Shown here: in pieces, positions 18,101-25,470 of the stretch | Layout of the letters: each line of letters opens with the position of its first letter | How positions within the stretch are numbered: position 1 is the stretch's first letter | Assembly (NCBI RefSeq): GCF_017254865.1 | Contig: NZ_JAFKCV010000008.1 | Coordinates: 1 to 64,000, forward strand | Direction: 5' to 3' | DNA length: 64,000 nt | Source of the DNA: Bowmanella dokdonensis | Lineage (GTDB): Bacteria > Pseudomonadota > Gammaproteobacteria > Enterobacterales > Alteromonadaceae | Notes under the pieces: generated by a model | Seen by the model: only the letters and a program-made list of their open reading frames with translations | What the model was told of the DNA's origin: nothing | Database searches by the model: none | Position numbers and translations under genes: made by a program

Positions 18101-18685
18101 CGTACCCTTTTGTTTTGCCAGCTCAAGTGTTGCCTTCCAGTCCGAGGCCATGGTTGAACATTTGAAATACTGTGGCTCAGGCTCATAGACAATCAAATGT
18201 TTGATATTATGCTCCGCCACCAGTCGGTGGAGGTGAGCCCCTAAACCCAGCCCAAGTACCACCAGCACCTCGGGATAGTCTGAAAGCGGGTCTGCAGCCA
18301 GGAGTTTTTTACAGGCGGGCAGTTCCCCCAGTCGTGTAACCTCCCGCAACTGAACATGTTGCTCTTTATCCGCTGATTCGAAATCGATGCTAAGCGCATG
18401 TGTCCTGAAAGCGTCCAGGTGCGCAGTGATTTCCGCTTCAGGGTGAAAGCCGTAAAACGTCCTTCCCGAGCCGTAATCAACCAGGTTGTATTCCCCATAC
18501 TTGTTGCAGAACAGGGAAATATTCTGCGAAGGCTGATTGATATATTTCAGCAGGGAGGGGATATTACGCTGAAAGGCATTGATACTTTCGTGACTGGTTT
18601 TGGCGATATGGGCAGCCAGTTGTTCTTCCAGTTGTGCCTGGCGCTCTTCATCTCTTTCTATATGCAGGCGAATATTCTTCAGCAT
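15116..18685 (-). CDS. Motility accessory factor (Maf)-type flagellin nonulosonate transferase
   Basis: From the ATG at 18685 (one base after the fliT-like stop) the protein has about 1189 residues. The core domain (MAF_flag10 / DUF115, MptE-like) is seen near residues 555-720: DIPIFLVGNGPSLDFS, VVSCGTALQVLHRNGIVPDF and QQIYLLGVDLGFSDKKYHHS. Two tandem N-terminal regions carry GYQLE/LGLGLGAHL-type Rossmann strands (VLVVLGLGLGAHLHRLV; IMFGLGCGYQLESMM). Maf proteins transfer CMP-activated nonulosonic acids to flagellin serine or threonine in the cytoplasm before export. The last roughly 460 residues (15116-16500) are clearly AT-richer and look different from the front half, as if this end had been exchanged. 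Long for the family (usually 600-900). Confidence 0.88.
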   Translation of the reverse strand: MLKNIRLHIERDEERQAQLEEQLAAHIAKTSHESINAFQRNIPSLLKYINQPSQNISLFCNKYGEYNLVDYGSGRTFYGFHPEAEITAHLDAFRTHALSIDFESADKEQHVQLREVTRLGELPACKKLLAADPLSDYPEVLVVLGLGLGAHLHRLVAEHNIKHLIVYEPEPQYFKCSTMASDWKATLELAKQKGTAIYLQIEKDGRDIVADLTELRQHVPVSKAYIYQHYNHPVFNSIASQLQQSNWSELTEKGLRFHFFESSDEYCPPWTAPATPELWSDVSHGDALYQANLDAFARYFPAIHKEFQHYKPVLWLPIRNAEGQINLIDKKRLIPWYGNSPKIEGEVNFQGFAEFPHKDGLVLGYTGTKLKHYLHYQFVAKTEEILKELEEEQGSLPETIKSVIMFGLGCGYQLESMMTAHQVEKIFLCEPNRDFFYASLFAIDWANLLQRIDASNARVYINIGDDGSHLFRDLLNQFYAIGPYVLNSTYFYQTYYNSALNQAIAQLREQLQVVISMGEYFDHAYYGIAHTKEVFRKKYPFLKRSPEQYLSQKTKDIPIFLVGNGPSLDFSIAAIKEWQDRAIVVSCGTALQVLHRNGIVPDFHAEIEQNRSTYDWACRVGDLEYLKKVSLISCNGVHPDTCELYKDTFLAFKEGESSTVSTLQVLGEENYHLLKFAFPTVTNFAMNFFVSLGMQQIYLLGVDLGFSDKKYHHSKQSGYYKNSGEEQYDYSEKNNMASQVAGNFRPIVYTKHEFKVSRMILEQSLLLRKVECYNCSDGARIKNAKALDIRDVLIICTADEKEKCLAQLKTEPFLFNEPKKVKTLYEKKFSYKVLMRELAVFCDLSSADITSIKEGEELVEQQKRLLFLSYQNGSSLLFYLLYGTVNYTNSLFIKILYSSSVESKVVREFNKALVWWRECLIKISDRLVNQSMRFDVSATFANQRYDVSIRKVSQEQDVLIFSNSKRFVRSIQFFNKNRELGLNLRCEPFKANFVHNDTYFKSSEITLIYYSPRLGSKLELNELYNWSNETSLVVFVNEICNCISACDIPENVTLIYLPGDMNLVGGFGQANEIKRFYTFCCYLGNLHDMRLIVPKLIVDDSESLKPICASVSASGLYSYDCHDAICFSNRSQDKIQLTMTSGNRADYFGGKLTPEMLVLRKETTENISKLKRQVLNKFPILGEEDSLYV

Positions 18686-18686
18686 C

Positions 18687-18998
18687 TTATCTCTTGTACT
18701 TCTTGATGGCCTTTTTGCTCCTGACAAAGCTGGTCAGAGTGGCTTCAGTGCTGGCTAACAAGGGCTGGATTCGTTCCTTGATAAGCCGATTGCATGCCAA
18801 CTCCGCTTCTATAAAGGCTTTTTTTTGGGAATCTTCAAGTGAGGCAAGATGAGTCATAACGAGTTCGTCCCGCTCACTGACCAGGCGCAGCAACTCCTGG
18901 GTATCGGGCTCTTCATGGCAAAGAAGCCCGGTAAGGGCTTCATTATTGACCAGCAATTCAGGGAAGGAATGGGCGTGATTCAGATCTAGCTTATTCAC
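18687..18998 (-). CDS. FliT-like flagellar export chaperone
   Basis: A 103-residue, all-helical, charged protein (SERDELVMTHLASL; AFIEAELACNRLIKERIQPLL; basic tail KKAIKKYKR) whose ATG overlaps the fliS stop by four bases. Position after fliD-fliS and size are those of FliT, the chaperone of the filament cap protein FliD. Sequence alone is weakly conserved, so the name rests mainly on context. Confidence 0.65.
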   Translation of the reverse strand: MNKLDLNHAHSFPELLVNNEALTGLLCHEEPDTQELLRLVSERDELVMTHLASLEDSQKKAFIEAELACNRLIKERIQPLLASTEATLTSFVRSKKAIKKYKR

Positions 18999-19426
18999 AC
19001 TGCCGCTTGTTGTTTCTGCCGCCTGGCTTCGTAGGCCTCTTGCTTGGCCTGTTCGGGGATCTCGGCCCAGGCAGTCTTAATGGGTAGCATCAGACTAATG
19101 GCTTCATCCATTATCTTCAAGCTGTTCTGCACATTGGCATCCACCAGCCGTTGAATAATGTAGTCGTAGAGGGCATAGAGGTTGTTGGAAACGTCACCCT
19201 CCACATCCATATCCAAGGTGTCCCGCAGATTCATAACAATGGCCGTCGCGCGGGACAAGTGCTGGGATTTGCCTTCGTACTCCTTACGCTCCATACAGCC
19301 TTTGGCGATAGCCATACGATCCAATGCTCCCTGCATCAGCATCAGGGTCAACTTGTGCGGATCAGCCTGGGCGATATCCTGTTTGAGGTTACCCTTTTTA
19401 TAGGCATTAATACCTTTTAAAGACAT
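18995..19426 (-). CDS. fliS: Flagellin export chaperone FliS
   Basis: The start GINAYKKGNLKQDIAQADPHKLTLMLMQGAL is the conserved FliS N-terminus, followed by the helical bundle ATAIVMNLRDTLDMDVEGDVSNNLYALYDYIIQRLVDAN. FliS caps the C-terminal helix of flagellin to stop early polymerisation and pilots it to the export gate. 143 residues, slightly long owing to an alanine/glutamine tail. Lies 12 bases after fliD. Confidence 0.93.
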   Translation of the reverse strand: MSLKGINAYKKGNLKQDIAQADPHKLTLMLMQGALDRMAIAKGCMERKEYEGKSQHLSRATAIVMNLRDTLDMDVEGDVSNNLYALYDYIIQRLVDANVQNSLKIMDEAISLMLPIKTAWAEIPEQAKQEAYEARRQKQQAAV

Positions 19427-19438
19427 CAGTAATTCCCC

Positions 19439-20908
19439 TTAGAAGCCGGTATTGGCCAGTGCCGCCATCAAAGCACTGCCGGTTTGATTCAATTTGGATA
19501 CGGTCTGGTCGAGCGCCAGATATTTGTCGCGCAGAATCTGTTCGTAATTCATCATTTGCAGTTCTACCCGTTCACGCTCATCGGACAACAGATCCTTTTG
19601 GTCCTTGTAGGATTGTTCTCTTGTTCTGAGCAAGCCGCCAAAAGTGGTATATTCATGCACGAACTCGTAGGCTCTCGATGCGATACCATTCTTGTCGTCG
19701 GTAAAAAGCTTGGCAATTTCATCGAAGTTGTCTGCCAGGGCGTCACTCAATTTGTCTTCGCCACTGCCAAGGCCGAATTCATCAAATTCGGAGATTTCCA
19801 GCTTACCGTCCTCGCCAAAGGAAATTCCCATCTGGAACAAAGTGCCCAAAGCCGATGAAGGCACGCTACCTGATACAATGTTAGACAAGCCGCTTTGAAT
19901 GCCTCTGGCCATAAAATCACCTGCCAGAGCGCCATCTTCTTCAAGCTCTGAGACACCATAACGGGTCAGCTTAGTGATTTCGGACATCAGTGAATTATAG
20001 TTGTCGACGAAATCGCGGATTTTCTTCTCTACCCCATCCTTGTCATAGCCTATTTCCAGTGTCGAGGTCTGGAATTCACCCAAGGCATCCTTAGTTGATA
20101 CTGTGGTGGCATCAAAGGCCACACTTTCTATAACGTTTTCAAAACGATTGGTGGTGCTTTCCACCAGGATACCATCGATGGTGGCCTGAGCGTTTTGGGC
20201 CGTCTTGGCGTAACCCAGATAGGAGGCGGTTTCGCTGGAGTCAGTGGTGGATACCCGCTGCAGATCGGCAATATCATTATTGTTGACGATCTGCAGATCA
20301 TTGCCGGTACCGGTTTTTTCTGAGGTAAAAACCAGTTTGACGCCACCGTCAACGGTACCGGTATTCACTATGCTGGCGGTCACGCCAAAGTTGCTGGTGT
20401 TAGCATTAACCTTATTGCGCAATTGCTCAAGAGTCATGCCGGCCGTAACACTGATATCAAAACTGTCACTGCCCACCTTGAACGTCAGGGATCCGGCGGT
20501 GCCGCTGACAGAATCGGATTTGCTCGAGAAGCCCCCCAGGGATGCATCGGCCGTTTCCACCCGGCTGCCACTGGCAAGCTGGGTAACAGCTATCTGATAA
20601 GAACCTGTAACGGCGCTGCTGGAGGCCTCAGCGGTAAACGGGCCTTTTGCGCCTTCTTCGGTCACACCAGGATGGGAAACCACGGCGGAACGTTTGGATA
20701 GTTGCGTATCTCTGCGCAGGGCATCGACGGAGGTCTTGAATTCGTCCATTTTGGACTTAAGGGTGCCGATACCGGAGATCACGGCATCCAGCGTCTCTTC
20801 TCTTTTATCCAGACGAGCGATCTTGGGCTGACGCTCGACCTCTAAAAGTTGTTTGACCAGGTCGTCCAAAGCCAGACCTGAACCTACACCTAACGACTGG
20901 ATAGCCAT
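19439..20908 (-). CDS. fliD: Flagellar filament cap protein FliD (HAP2)
   Basis: The N-terminus IQSLGVGSGLALDDLVKQLLEVERQP is the FliD signature, and the C-terminal part RTREQSYKDQKDLLSDERERVELQ... with MNYEQILRDKYLALDQTVSKLN is the matching helical end. Between them is the threonine/serine-rich, surface-exposed region. FliD forms the cap that folds flagellin onto the growing tip. 489 residues, typical. Between flaG and fliS in the same direction. Confidence 0.93.
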   Translation of the reverse strand: MAIQSLGVGSGLALDDLVKQLLEVERQPKIARLDKREETLDAVISGIGTLKSKMDEFKTSVDALRRDTQLSKRSAVVSHPGVTEEGAKGPFTAEASSSAVTGSYQIAVTQLASGSRVETADASLGGFSSKSDSVSGTAGSLTFKVGSDSFDISVTAGMTLEQLRNKVNANTSNFGVTASIVNTGTVDGGVKLVFTSEKTGTGNDLQIVNNNDIADLQRVSTTDSSETASYLGYAKTAQNAQATIDGILVESTTNRFENVIESVAFDATTVSTKDALGEFQTSTLEIGYDKDGVEKKIRDFVDNYNSLMSEITKLTRYGVSELEEDGALAGDFMARGIQSGLSNIVSGSVPSSALGTLFQMGISFGEDGKLEISEFDEFGLGSGEDKLSDALADNFDEIAKLFTDDKNGIASRAYEFVHEYTTFGGLLRTREQSYKDQKDLLSDERERVELQMMNYEQILRDKYLALDQTVSKLNQTGSALMAALANTGF

Positions 20909-20924
20909 GATTTACCTCAATTAA

Positions 20925-21350
20925 TCAAACTGACTTGTTAAACAGTACTCCAACTGCGGCTCCAACTTCTGATTGGAGATTGCGAATCCTTTCAGCCAGT
21001 TTTAACACTTCTTCAGATGGTATTTGCCGAATCACGTCGCCGGATTCCGCATCCGTCACTTTAATCACAGAGCGCCGACTGCCTTCGTCATAGGAGAAAT
21101 TCAGGTCGCGCCTCTGTGTCTGCACAAAGTCACGAATTTCCTCAATGGCGGATTCCACGCTCGATTCTTTATCGGCTGATTGGGCCTTTGCTTTAGCCTC
21201 TTCGGCTTTAAGAACTTCAGTCTCAGACTGTTGCTGTTCGTTCTTGACAGCCGGGTCGGTGTTCCCCTCCCGGGAAGTCTTCAAATCCTGTCTGGACGTC
21301 AGGGATTCTAAAGCAAGACTCTGACCAGTTTGTGAAAAATTAACGTCCAT
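20925..21350 (-). CDS. flaG: FlaG-family flagellar protein
   Basis: The C-terminal half shows the FlaG pattern LNFSYDEGSRRSVIKVTDAESGDVIRQIPSEEVLKLAERI, while the N-terminal half is charged and of low complexity (glutamate, alanine, lysine). FlaG influences filament length in polar flagellates. It has a good ribosome site (GGAGGTG) and lies after a terminator hairpin that follows flagellin 1, so it is transcribed by read-through or by a promoter not recognised here. Confidence 0.88.
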   Translation of the reverse strand: MDVNFSQTGQSLALESLTSRQDLKTSREGNTDPAVKNEQQQSETEVLKAEEAKAKAQSADKESSVESAIEEIRDFVQTQRRDLNFSYDEGSRRSVIKVTDAESGDVIRQIPSEEVLKLAERIRNLQSEVGAAVGVLFNKSV

Positions 21351-21362
21351 TTTTCACCTCCA

Positions 21363-21378
21363 CTCGCAGCAATGCGAG
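21363..21378 (-). promoter_or_regulatory. Hairpin just before the flaG ribosome site
   Basis: CTCGCA-GCAA-TGCGAG is a perfect six-base-pair stem with a four-base loop, ending two bases from the GGAGG of flaG. It could help set flaG translation after the upstream terminator, or be part of an extended terminator. Confidence 0.4.
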
Positions 21379-21409
21379 AAAAAGGCCACCATACATCAGT
21401 ATAGTGGCC
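21379..21409 (-). terminator. Terminator after flagellin 1
   Basis: On the minus strand GGCCACTATAC-TGAT-GTATGGTGGCC is followed by TTTTT, a rho-independent terminator nine bases after the flagellin stop. It would let the abundant flagellin message end here while some read-through reaches flaG-fliD-fliS. Confidence 0.8.
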
Positions 21410-21417
21410 GATGATGA

Positions 21418-22242
21418 TTAGCCCAACAGGGACAAAGCAGCCTGAGGGCGCTGATTTGCCTGGCTCAGTACAGAGACTGAAGCCTGCTGGATAATCTGGT
21501 TACGGGTCAGCTCGGCCGTTTCCGCCGCAAAGTCAGTATCACGAATACGTGAACGGGCACCCGTTACGTTTTCGGCGATATTGCTCAGGTTACGGATGGT
21601 GGACTGGAAGCGGTTTTGCAACGCACCCAAATCCGCCCGGGCGGCACCGATAGTCGAAATGGCAGTATCGATTGACGTCAGTGCAGCAGATGCATCTGCA
21701 GCCGTCGCCACGCTCAAACTACCAATGCTCAGACCAGAGGCGCCATAACCACCGCTGCGGCTGAGGTTGACAGAAATCGTCTGACCACCATTGGCGCCAA
21801 CAAGGAATGCTGCGGAGTAGCTGCCCGTCAACAAATCGACACCACCGAACTGAGTATCAGTTCCGATACGGCTGATTTCCTGTTTCAACGCCGACACTTC
21901 TTTTTGCAGTGCGGTTCTGTCAGCAGAGGTGTTGATACCATTTTGCGACTGAACAGCCAACTGACGGATACGTTGCAGTGAGCTGGTAATCTCCTGCATT
22001 GCCCCTTCAGCGGTCTGCGCCAGGGAGATGGCGTCATTGGCGTTACGCACAGCCTGGTTCAGGCCCTGGATCTGCGACGTCATCCGGTCAGAGATCTGCA
22101 AACCGGCCGCATCATCGGCAGCCCGGTTGATACGAAAGCCAGATGACAGACGCTCATAGGATGTAGACAATGCATTACCCGTGCTGAACAACTGACGTTG
22201 AGCATTCAACGATGACACGTTGGTGTTTACATATAAACTCAT
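21418..22242 (-). CDS. Flagellin 1
   Basis: From the ATG at 22242 (perfect AGGAGGT eight bases ahead) the 274-residue protein starts [17 protein letters not shown] and ends [26 protein letters not shown], the conserved D0/D1 helices. Only about 100 residues separate the two ends, so the outer D2/D3 domains are nearly absent. Serine-rich stretches there ([17 protein letters not shown]) are likely glycan sites for pseudaminic acid. It is closest to flagellin 4; a FliA promoter lies 136 bases ahead. A longer frame to 22296 lacks support. Confidence 0.95.
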   Translation of the reverse strand: MSLYVNTNVSSLNAQRQLFSTGNALSTSYERLSSGFRINRAADDAAGLQISDRMTSQIQGLNQAVRNANDAISLAQTAEGAMQEITSSLQRIRQLAVQSQNGINTSADRTALQKEVSALKQEISRIGTDTQFGGVDLLTGSYSAAFLVGANGGQTISVNLSRSGGYGASGLSIGSLSVATAADASAALTSIDTAISTIGAARADLGALQNRFQSTIRNLSNIAENVTGARSRIRDTDFAAETAELTRNQIIQQASVSVLSQANQRPQAALSLLG

Positions 22243-22377
22243 GAAGTTACCTCCTGAAAGCCTTCTCCGGTTCGTACCAAAGTCAGCTTGCCTCAAATCA
22301 ACTCATTACTGAGTTGCCTCACACTTGAACAATGGCCAGAGCCAAAATCCAAAACTTAAAATACCCCTCGACTTTAG

Positions 22378-22404
22378 GTATCGGCCGACCTTTGAGCTTC
22401 TTTA
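22378..22404 (-). promoter_or_regulatory. FliA (sigma-28) promoter of flagellin 1
   Basis: On the minus strand TAAA (22404-22401), a 15-base spacer and GCCGATAC (22385-22378) match the FliA consensus TAAA-N15-GCCGATAA at 11 of 12 positions. It leaves a leader of about 130 bases before the flagellin start. Confidence 0.88.
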
Positions 22405-22681
22405 GGAAAAAAAAACAAAAAAACTTTAACCTGATGCTATGCATTTGTTTTTACTTGGATATTTTCAAATAGAAAGTCGTTCAATCGAGTCATGAGAAGC
22501 GTTAAGGGCAAGTGTTCACAAGACTGCCGGCAAGTCTTCACTTGCAGCGCAAGTTGGCGGGCTGCTAATCTGCAGGAAGAGATTTTTGAACTGGCACGCT
22601 ACGTGCTTAGAGTTTTGATAGAAAGAATTTTGACAGAAAGTTGCAATGCCGAGGTCATTAAGCCGGCAACGCCAACAAAAT

Positions 22682-22708
22682 AAAAAAGGCCGGGTCAGGG
22701 ACCCGGCC
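22682..22708 (-). terminator. Terminator after flagellin 2
   Basis: GGCCGGGTC and GACCCGGCC form a perfect nine-base-pair stem with a three-base loop, followed on the minus strand by six T. It ends the flagellin 2 transcript after a 3-prime region of about 270 bases. Confidence 0.9.
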
Positions 22709-22711
22709 AAC

Positions 22712-22736
22712 TTGCTCAAGTTAGGAGAACGAGCAA
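22712..22736 (-). promoter_or_regulatory. 3-prime hairpin of flagellin 2 with loop complementary to the flagellin 3 ribosome site
   Basis: In the minus-strand RNA, UUGCUC and GAGCAA form a six-base-pair stem around the 13-base loop GUUCUCCUAACUU. The plus-strand bases 22716-22729 (TCAAGTTAGGAGAA) are identical to 14 bases of the flagellin 3 leader that include its Shine-Dalgarno, so the RNA loop and the adjoining stem bases are perfectly complementary to that ribosome site. The hairpin stands directly before the terminator. A role in silencing translation of a sister flagellin is inference. Confidence 0.6.
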
Positions 22737-22959
22737 ATCTGGTTTCGCTCCGGCTGCGGGTTTGAGAATGAAAACTGGCCTCTCAACCACCTACACTCTC
22801 AGTCCCGTCAGTCGGCGTTTTCTTCCCAGGGTCCGGCAGCAATGCTGCCGGACACCACTCTCCAGGCGGAGAGCTCTGCTTCCTTGCGGCAACAATCAAC
22901 CTGGGGTTGGCTTGTCGCCCGGGCGGCCTCTCATTTCCTACCCTCTCTTACGAGTTCTG
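22737..22959 (-). promoter_or_regulatory. Structured 3-prime region of flagellin 2
   Basis: This stretch contains a ten-base-pair perfect hairpin (GTCCGGCAGC / GCTGCCGGAC, 22831-22853), a TCTCC / GGAGA stem (about 22860-22873) and a long-range GAAAAC / GTTTTC pair enclosing CCTCTCAACCACCTACACTC. The last piece resembles the core element found after flagellins 3 and 4, and GGACTGAGAGTGTAGG in it is shared with the leader of flagellin 4. No convincing gene is seen. Confidence 0.45.
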
Positions 22960-23790
22960 TTAACCCTGCAGCAGCGACAAGGCTGACTGAGGTCTTTGGT
23001 TTGCCTGACCAAGCACTGTGATGCTGGCCTGCTGGATGATCTGCCAGCGGGTCAGTTCTGCCGTTTCGACGGCAAAGTCTGTGTCCCGGATGCGCGATCT
23101 TGCCGCTGACACGTTCTGCGAGATATTGCTCAGGTTGCGGATAGTTGACTGGAAACGGTTTTGTATCGCACCCAGATCCGCCCTGGCCCCGCCTATGGTG
23201 GAGATGGCTGCATCAACAAGGGCCATTGCGCCGGAAGCCTCGGCCGCTGTGGCAACCGTCAGGTTCACGCCACCAAACAAGCCTGAAGCACCGAAGCCGC
23301 CCTGCCGGGAAATATTCACGCTGATGGACTGGCCTGCATTGGCGCCGACCAGGAAGACTGCCGAATAAGTGCCGTCCAGTATATTCACACCACCAAACTG
23401 AGAGGTACTGGCGATACGACTGATTTCCTGTTTCAGGGCCGACACTTCTTTCTGCAAAGCCAGACGGTCAGAGGAACTGTTGATACCGTTTTGCGACTGC
23501 ACGGCCAGTACCCTGATGCGCTGCAAGGCACCGGTGATCTCCTGCATGGCGCCTTCGGCCGTCTGGGCCAGGGATATCCCGTCATTAGCATTTCGCACGG
23601 CCATGTCCAGGCCCTGGATCTGTGACGTCATACGATCGGATATTTGCAAACCGGCGGCATCATCCTTGGCACTGTTGATCCTGAATCCGGACGACAAACG
23701 CTCGAATGAGGTACTCAACTGATTGTTTGAGGTAAAAAGTTGTCTGGTCGCATTCAGCGACGAGACGTTGGTATTAACATATAAGCTCAT
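22960..23790 (-). CDS. Flagellin 2
   Basis: 276 residues with the same N-terminal ([18 protein letters not shown]) and C-terminal ([19 protein letters not shown]) blocks as the other three. It is nearly identical to flagellin 3 and forms a subfamily with it, marked by [17 protein letters not shown] and by a tryptophan (LTRWQIIQQ) where flagellins 1 and 4 have asparagine. The leader has GTTAGGAGAGAG before the ATG. No FliA promoter is visible in the 480 bases upstream, so it is probably read from the flagellin 3 promoter. Confidence 0.95.
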   Translation of the reverse strand: MSLYVNTNVSSLNATRQLFTSNNQLSTSFERLSSGFRINSAKDDAAGLQISDRMTSQIQGLDMAVRNANDGISLAQTAEGAMQEITGALQRIRVLAVQSQNGINSSSDRLALQKEVSALKQEISRIASTSQFGGVNILDGTYSAVFLVGANAGQSISVNISRQGGFGASGLFGGVNLTVATAAEASGAMALVDAAISTIGGARADLGAIQNRFQSTIRNLSNISQNVSAARSRIRDTDFAVETAELTRWQIIQQASITVLGQANQRPQSALSLLQG

Positions 23791-24269
23791 TTCTCTCTCC
23801 TAACGCCAGACTGGTTTTATTGTTGTTATCGTCACCAGCCCTGATGGGCGCATCGACAATTTAAAGGTTGGCACATAAAGTGCTTTTATTTTTTTGCCTG
23901 TCGGTTTTCCGACTGGCAATTGCCGGTGTCAAAGCCTGTAATGTAAAAGTGAGCGCAAGCTCTGGTCGACTGGGCGGGTTTGATGGCCAAACCTCAAACC
24001 TCTCACTACCTCCTGGCGTCATTCCCGCCGGTCGACCGCTTACAAAAATGGCTATCCTGCCTGTAAGTCTTTTTCATCCCTGGTCTGATCAAGTTATCCG
24101 GTAATTTGTCTGTCTTCGGGTCGGTTACAGCTTGCCCCCACAATCCTGTATTCCGACCTTTTCTCTGCTCCCGTCACTTACTTAAGCGTTTGAGAGTCTG
24201 CATTCAGGTGTCAATGCTTGCCCCCGCACCCATGTCATCTGACAGTTTTATCCGTGTAATGCTTACTTA
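23791..24269 (-). promoter_or_regulatory. Spacer between flagellins 3 and 2, with structured core element
   Basis: No convincing gene or terminator is seen. The main structure is at 23949-24037: a GAGC-GCAA-GCTC hairpin, then a long stem (GGTCGAC..GGCGGG with CCCGCC.GTCGACC) enclosing ACCTCTCACTACCTCCTGGC. This core recurs after flagellin 4. On the minus strand the loop reads GCCAGGAGGTAGTGAGAGG, a strong but apparently empty ribosome-site-like sequence. A further hairpin, GTCGG-TTTT-CCGAC, lies near 23900. Confidence 0.5.
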
Positions 24270-25100
24270 TTATCCCTGCAGCAGTGACAGGGCCGCCTGT
24301 GGACGTTGATTGGCCTGTCCCAGAACTGTGATACTCGCTTGCTGGATAATCTGCCAGCGGGTCAGTTCTGCCGTTTCGACGGCAAAGTCTGTATCCCGGA
24401 TGCGCGATCTTGCCGCCGACACGTTCTGCGAGATATTGCTCAGGTTACGGATGGTGGACTGGAAGCGGTTTTGAATCGCACCCAGATCCGCCCGGGCACC
24501 ACCGATAGTGGAAATTGCGGTATCTACCAGAGACAAGGCTCTTGAAGCTTCCTGGGCTGTGGCGACCGAGACATTGACGCCGTTGAACAGACCCGACGCG
24601 CCGAATCCGCCGGTCCGGGAGATATTTACGCTGATGGACTGTCCCGCATTGGCACCGACCAGGAACACGGCCGAATAGGTACCATCGAGGATATTCACCC
24701 CACCAAACTGCGAAGTTGAGGCAATACGGCTGATTTCCTGTTTCAACGCCGAGACTTCTTTTTGCAGGGCCAGACGGTCAGAGGAACTGTTGATACCGTT
24801 TTGCGACTGGACGGCCAAAACCCGGATACGTTGCAGGGCATTGGTAATTTCCTGCATGGCGCCTTCGGCCGTCTGGGCCAGGGATATCCCGTCATTGGCG
24901 TTTCTTACGGCCATATCCAGGCCCTGGATCTGCGCCGTCATCCGGTCAGAAATCTGCAGGCCGGCCGCATCGTCCTTGGCACTGTTAATTCGAAAACCTG
25001 AGGACAGGCGTTCGAAAGAGGTGCTCAGTTGGTTATTGGAAGTGAACAGTTGTCTGGTCGCGTTTAACGACGACACATTAGTATTGACGTACAAACTCAT
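24270..25100 (-). CDS. Flagellin 3
   Basis: 276 residues, almost the same as flagellin 2; the differences cluster in the short middle segment ([26 protein letters not shown]). It has the complete D0/D1 ends and no D2/D3. The leader TCAAGTTAGGAGAAAATC precedes the ATG. A FliA-type promoter lies about 150 bases ahead. The Shine-Dalgarno of this gene is the perfect complement of a hairpin loop in the 3-prime region of flagellin 2. Confidence 0.95.
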   Translation of the reverse strand: MSLYVNTNVSSLNATRQLFTSNNQLSTSFERLSSGFRINSAKDDAAGLQISDRMTAQIQGLDMAVRNANDGISLAQTAEGAMQEITNALQRIRVLAVQSQNGINSSSDRLALQKEVSALKQEISRIASTSQFGGVNILDGTYSAVFLVGANAGQSISVNISRTGGFGASGLFNGVNVSVATAQEASRALSLVDTAISTIGGARADLGAIQNRFQSTIRNLSNISQNVSAARSRIRDTDFAVETAELTRWQIIQQASITVLGQANQRPQAALSLLQG

Positions 25101-25249
25101 GATTTTCTCCTAACTTGATCGATAAATACGCCAGACTTATTATTTTTGTCAGTTATCTTGGCGAGAGCCGGCCATTTTATTGTTATTGTCGGCCTGACCC
25201 AGGTTCACCGGCTTGTTGTTATTATTAATGCTCGGTGCCTTTGTACTAG

Positions 25250-25277
25250 TTATCGAACCATTCAGAGAAAAGCTTTA
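25250..25277 (-). promoter_or_regulatory. Probable FliA promoter of flagellin 3
   Basis: Minus-strand TAAA (25277-25274), a 16-base spacer and TTCGATAA (25257-25250) match the FliA consensus in six of eight -10 bases, with one base extra spacing. The position relative to the start is like those of flagellins 1 and 4. Confidence 0.65.
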
Positions 25278-25352
25278 GAGAAATTTTTTCAAACAAAAAA
25301 ACCCGATGAAATTCAACAATTTCCCGGGGGATACAAATGGCTTTAGTGGTGT

Positions 25353-25378
25353 AAAAATGGCCGGGGTTTCCCCCGGCC
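25353..25378 (-). terminator. Terminator after flagellin 4
   Basis: GGCCGGGG-GAAA-CCCCGGCC followed by ATTTTT on the minus strand is a strong rho-independent terminator, about 100 bases after the flagellin 4 stop and just ahead of the flagellin 3 promoter. Confidence 0.92.
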
Positions 25379-25382
25379 AACC

Positions 25383-25414
25383 GCTCTTTCGTTAGGAGAG
25401 AGTGAGCGAAGCTC
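25383..25414 (-). promoter_or_regulatory. 3-prime switch-like hairpin of flagellin 4, complementary to the flagellin 2 ribosome site
   Basis: The minus-strand RNA can form GCUC/GAGC (25407-25404 with 25386-25383), exposing a loop with CUCUCUCCUAACG. Bases 25390-25402 (CGTTAGGAGAGAG) are identical to 13 bases of the flagellin 2 leader including its Shine-Dalgarno (23793-23805, minus), so the RNA is a perfect 13-base complement of that site. The same GCUC at 25407-25404 can instead pair with GAGC at 25414-25411, giving two exclusive folds. Function is inferred. Confidence 0.6.
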
Positions 25415-25418
25415 CCTT

Positions 25419-25470
25419 CCGTTTGACGATGAAACCTCTCACATTACCTCCTGGCGTCATTTTCAAACGG
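25419..25470 (-). promoter_or_regulatory. 3-prime core element of flagellin 4 (stem with AGGAGG loop)
   Basis: CCGTTTGA and TCAAACGG form an eight-base-pair stem around a 36-base loop holding ACCTCTCACATTACCTCCTGGC (plus strand), which matches the element after flagellin 3 except for a two-base gap. In the RNA the loop shows CCAGGAGGUAAUGUGA: a perfect Shine-Dalgarno, a start codon and an immediate stop. GGA in a loop is also what CsrA binds. Confidence 0.55.

Noticed and set aside
23826-23833. GACGATAA resembling a FliA -10 box before flagellin 2
   Set aside because: No TAAA or similar -35 box at 15-16 bases.
23869-23883. Sigma-54-like TGGCAC-N5-GTGC on the plus strand
   Set aside because: Part of a small palindrome, points away from the flagellin genes, and the -12 half deviates.
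23868-24104. 78-residue plus-strand frame between flagellins 3 and 2
   Set aside because: No good start or ribosome site; its only repeated peptide (LSLPPGVI) comes from the structured core element. Kept only as an alternative reading in the findings.
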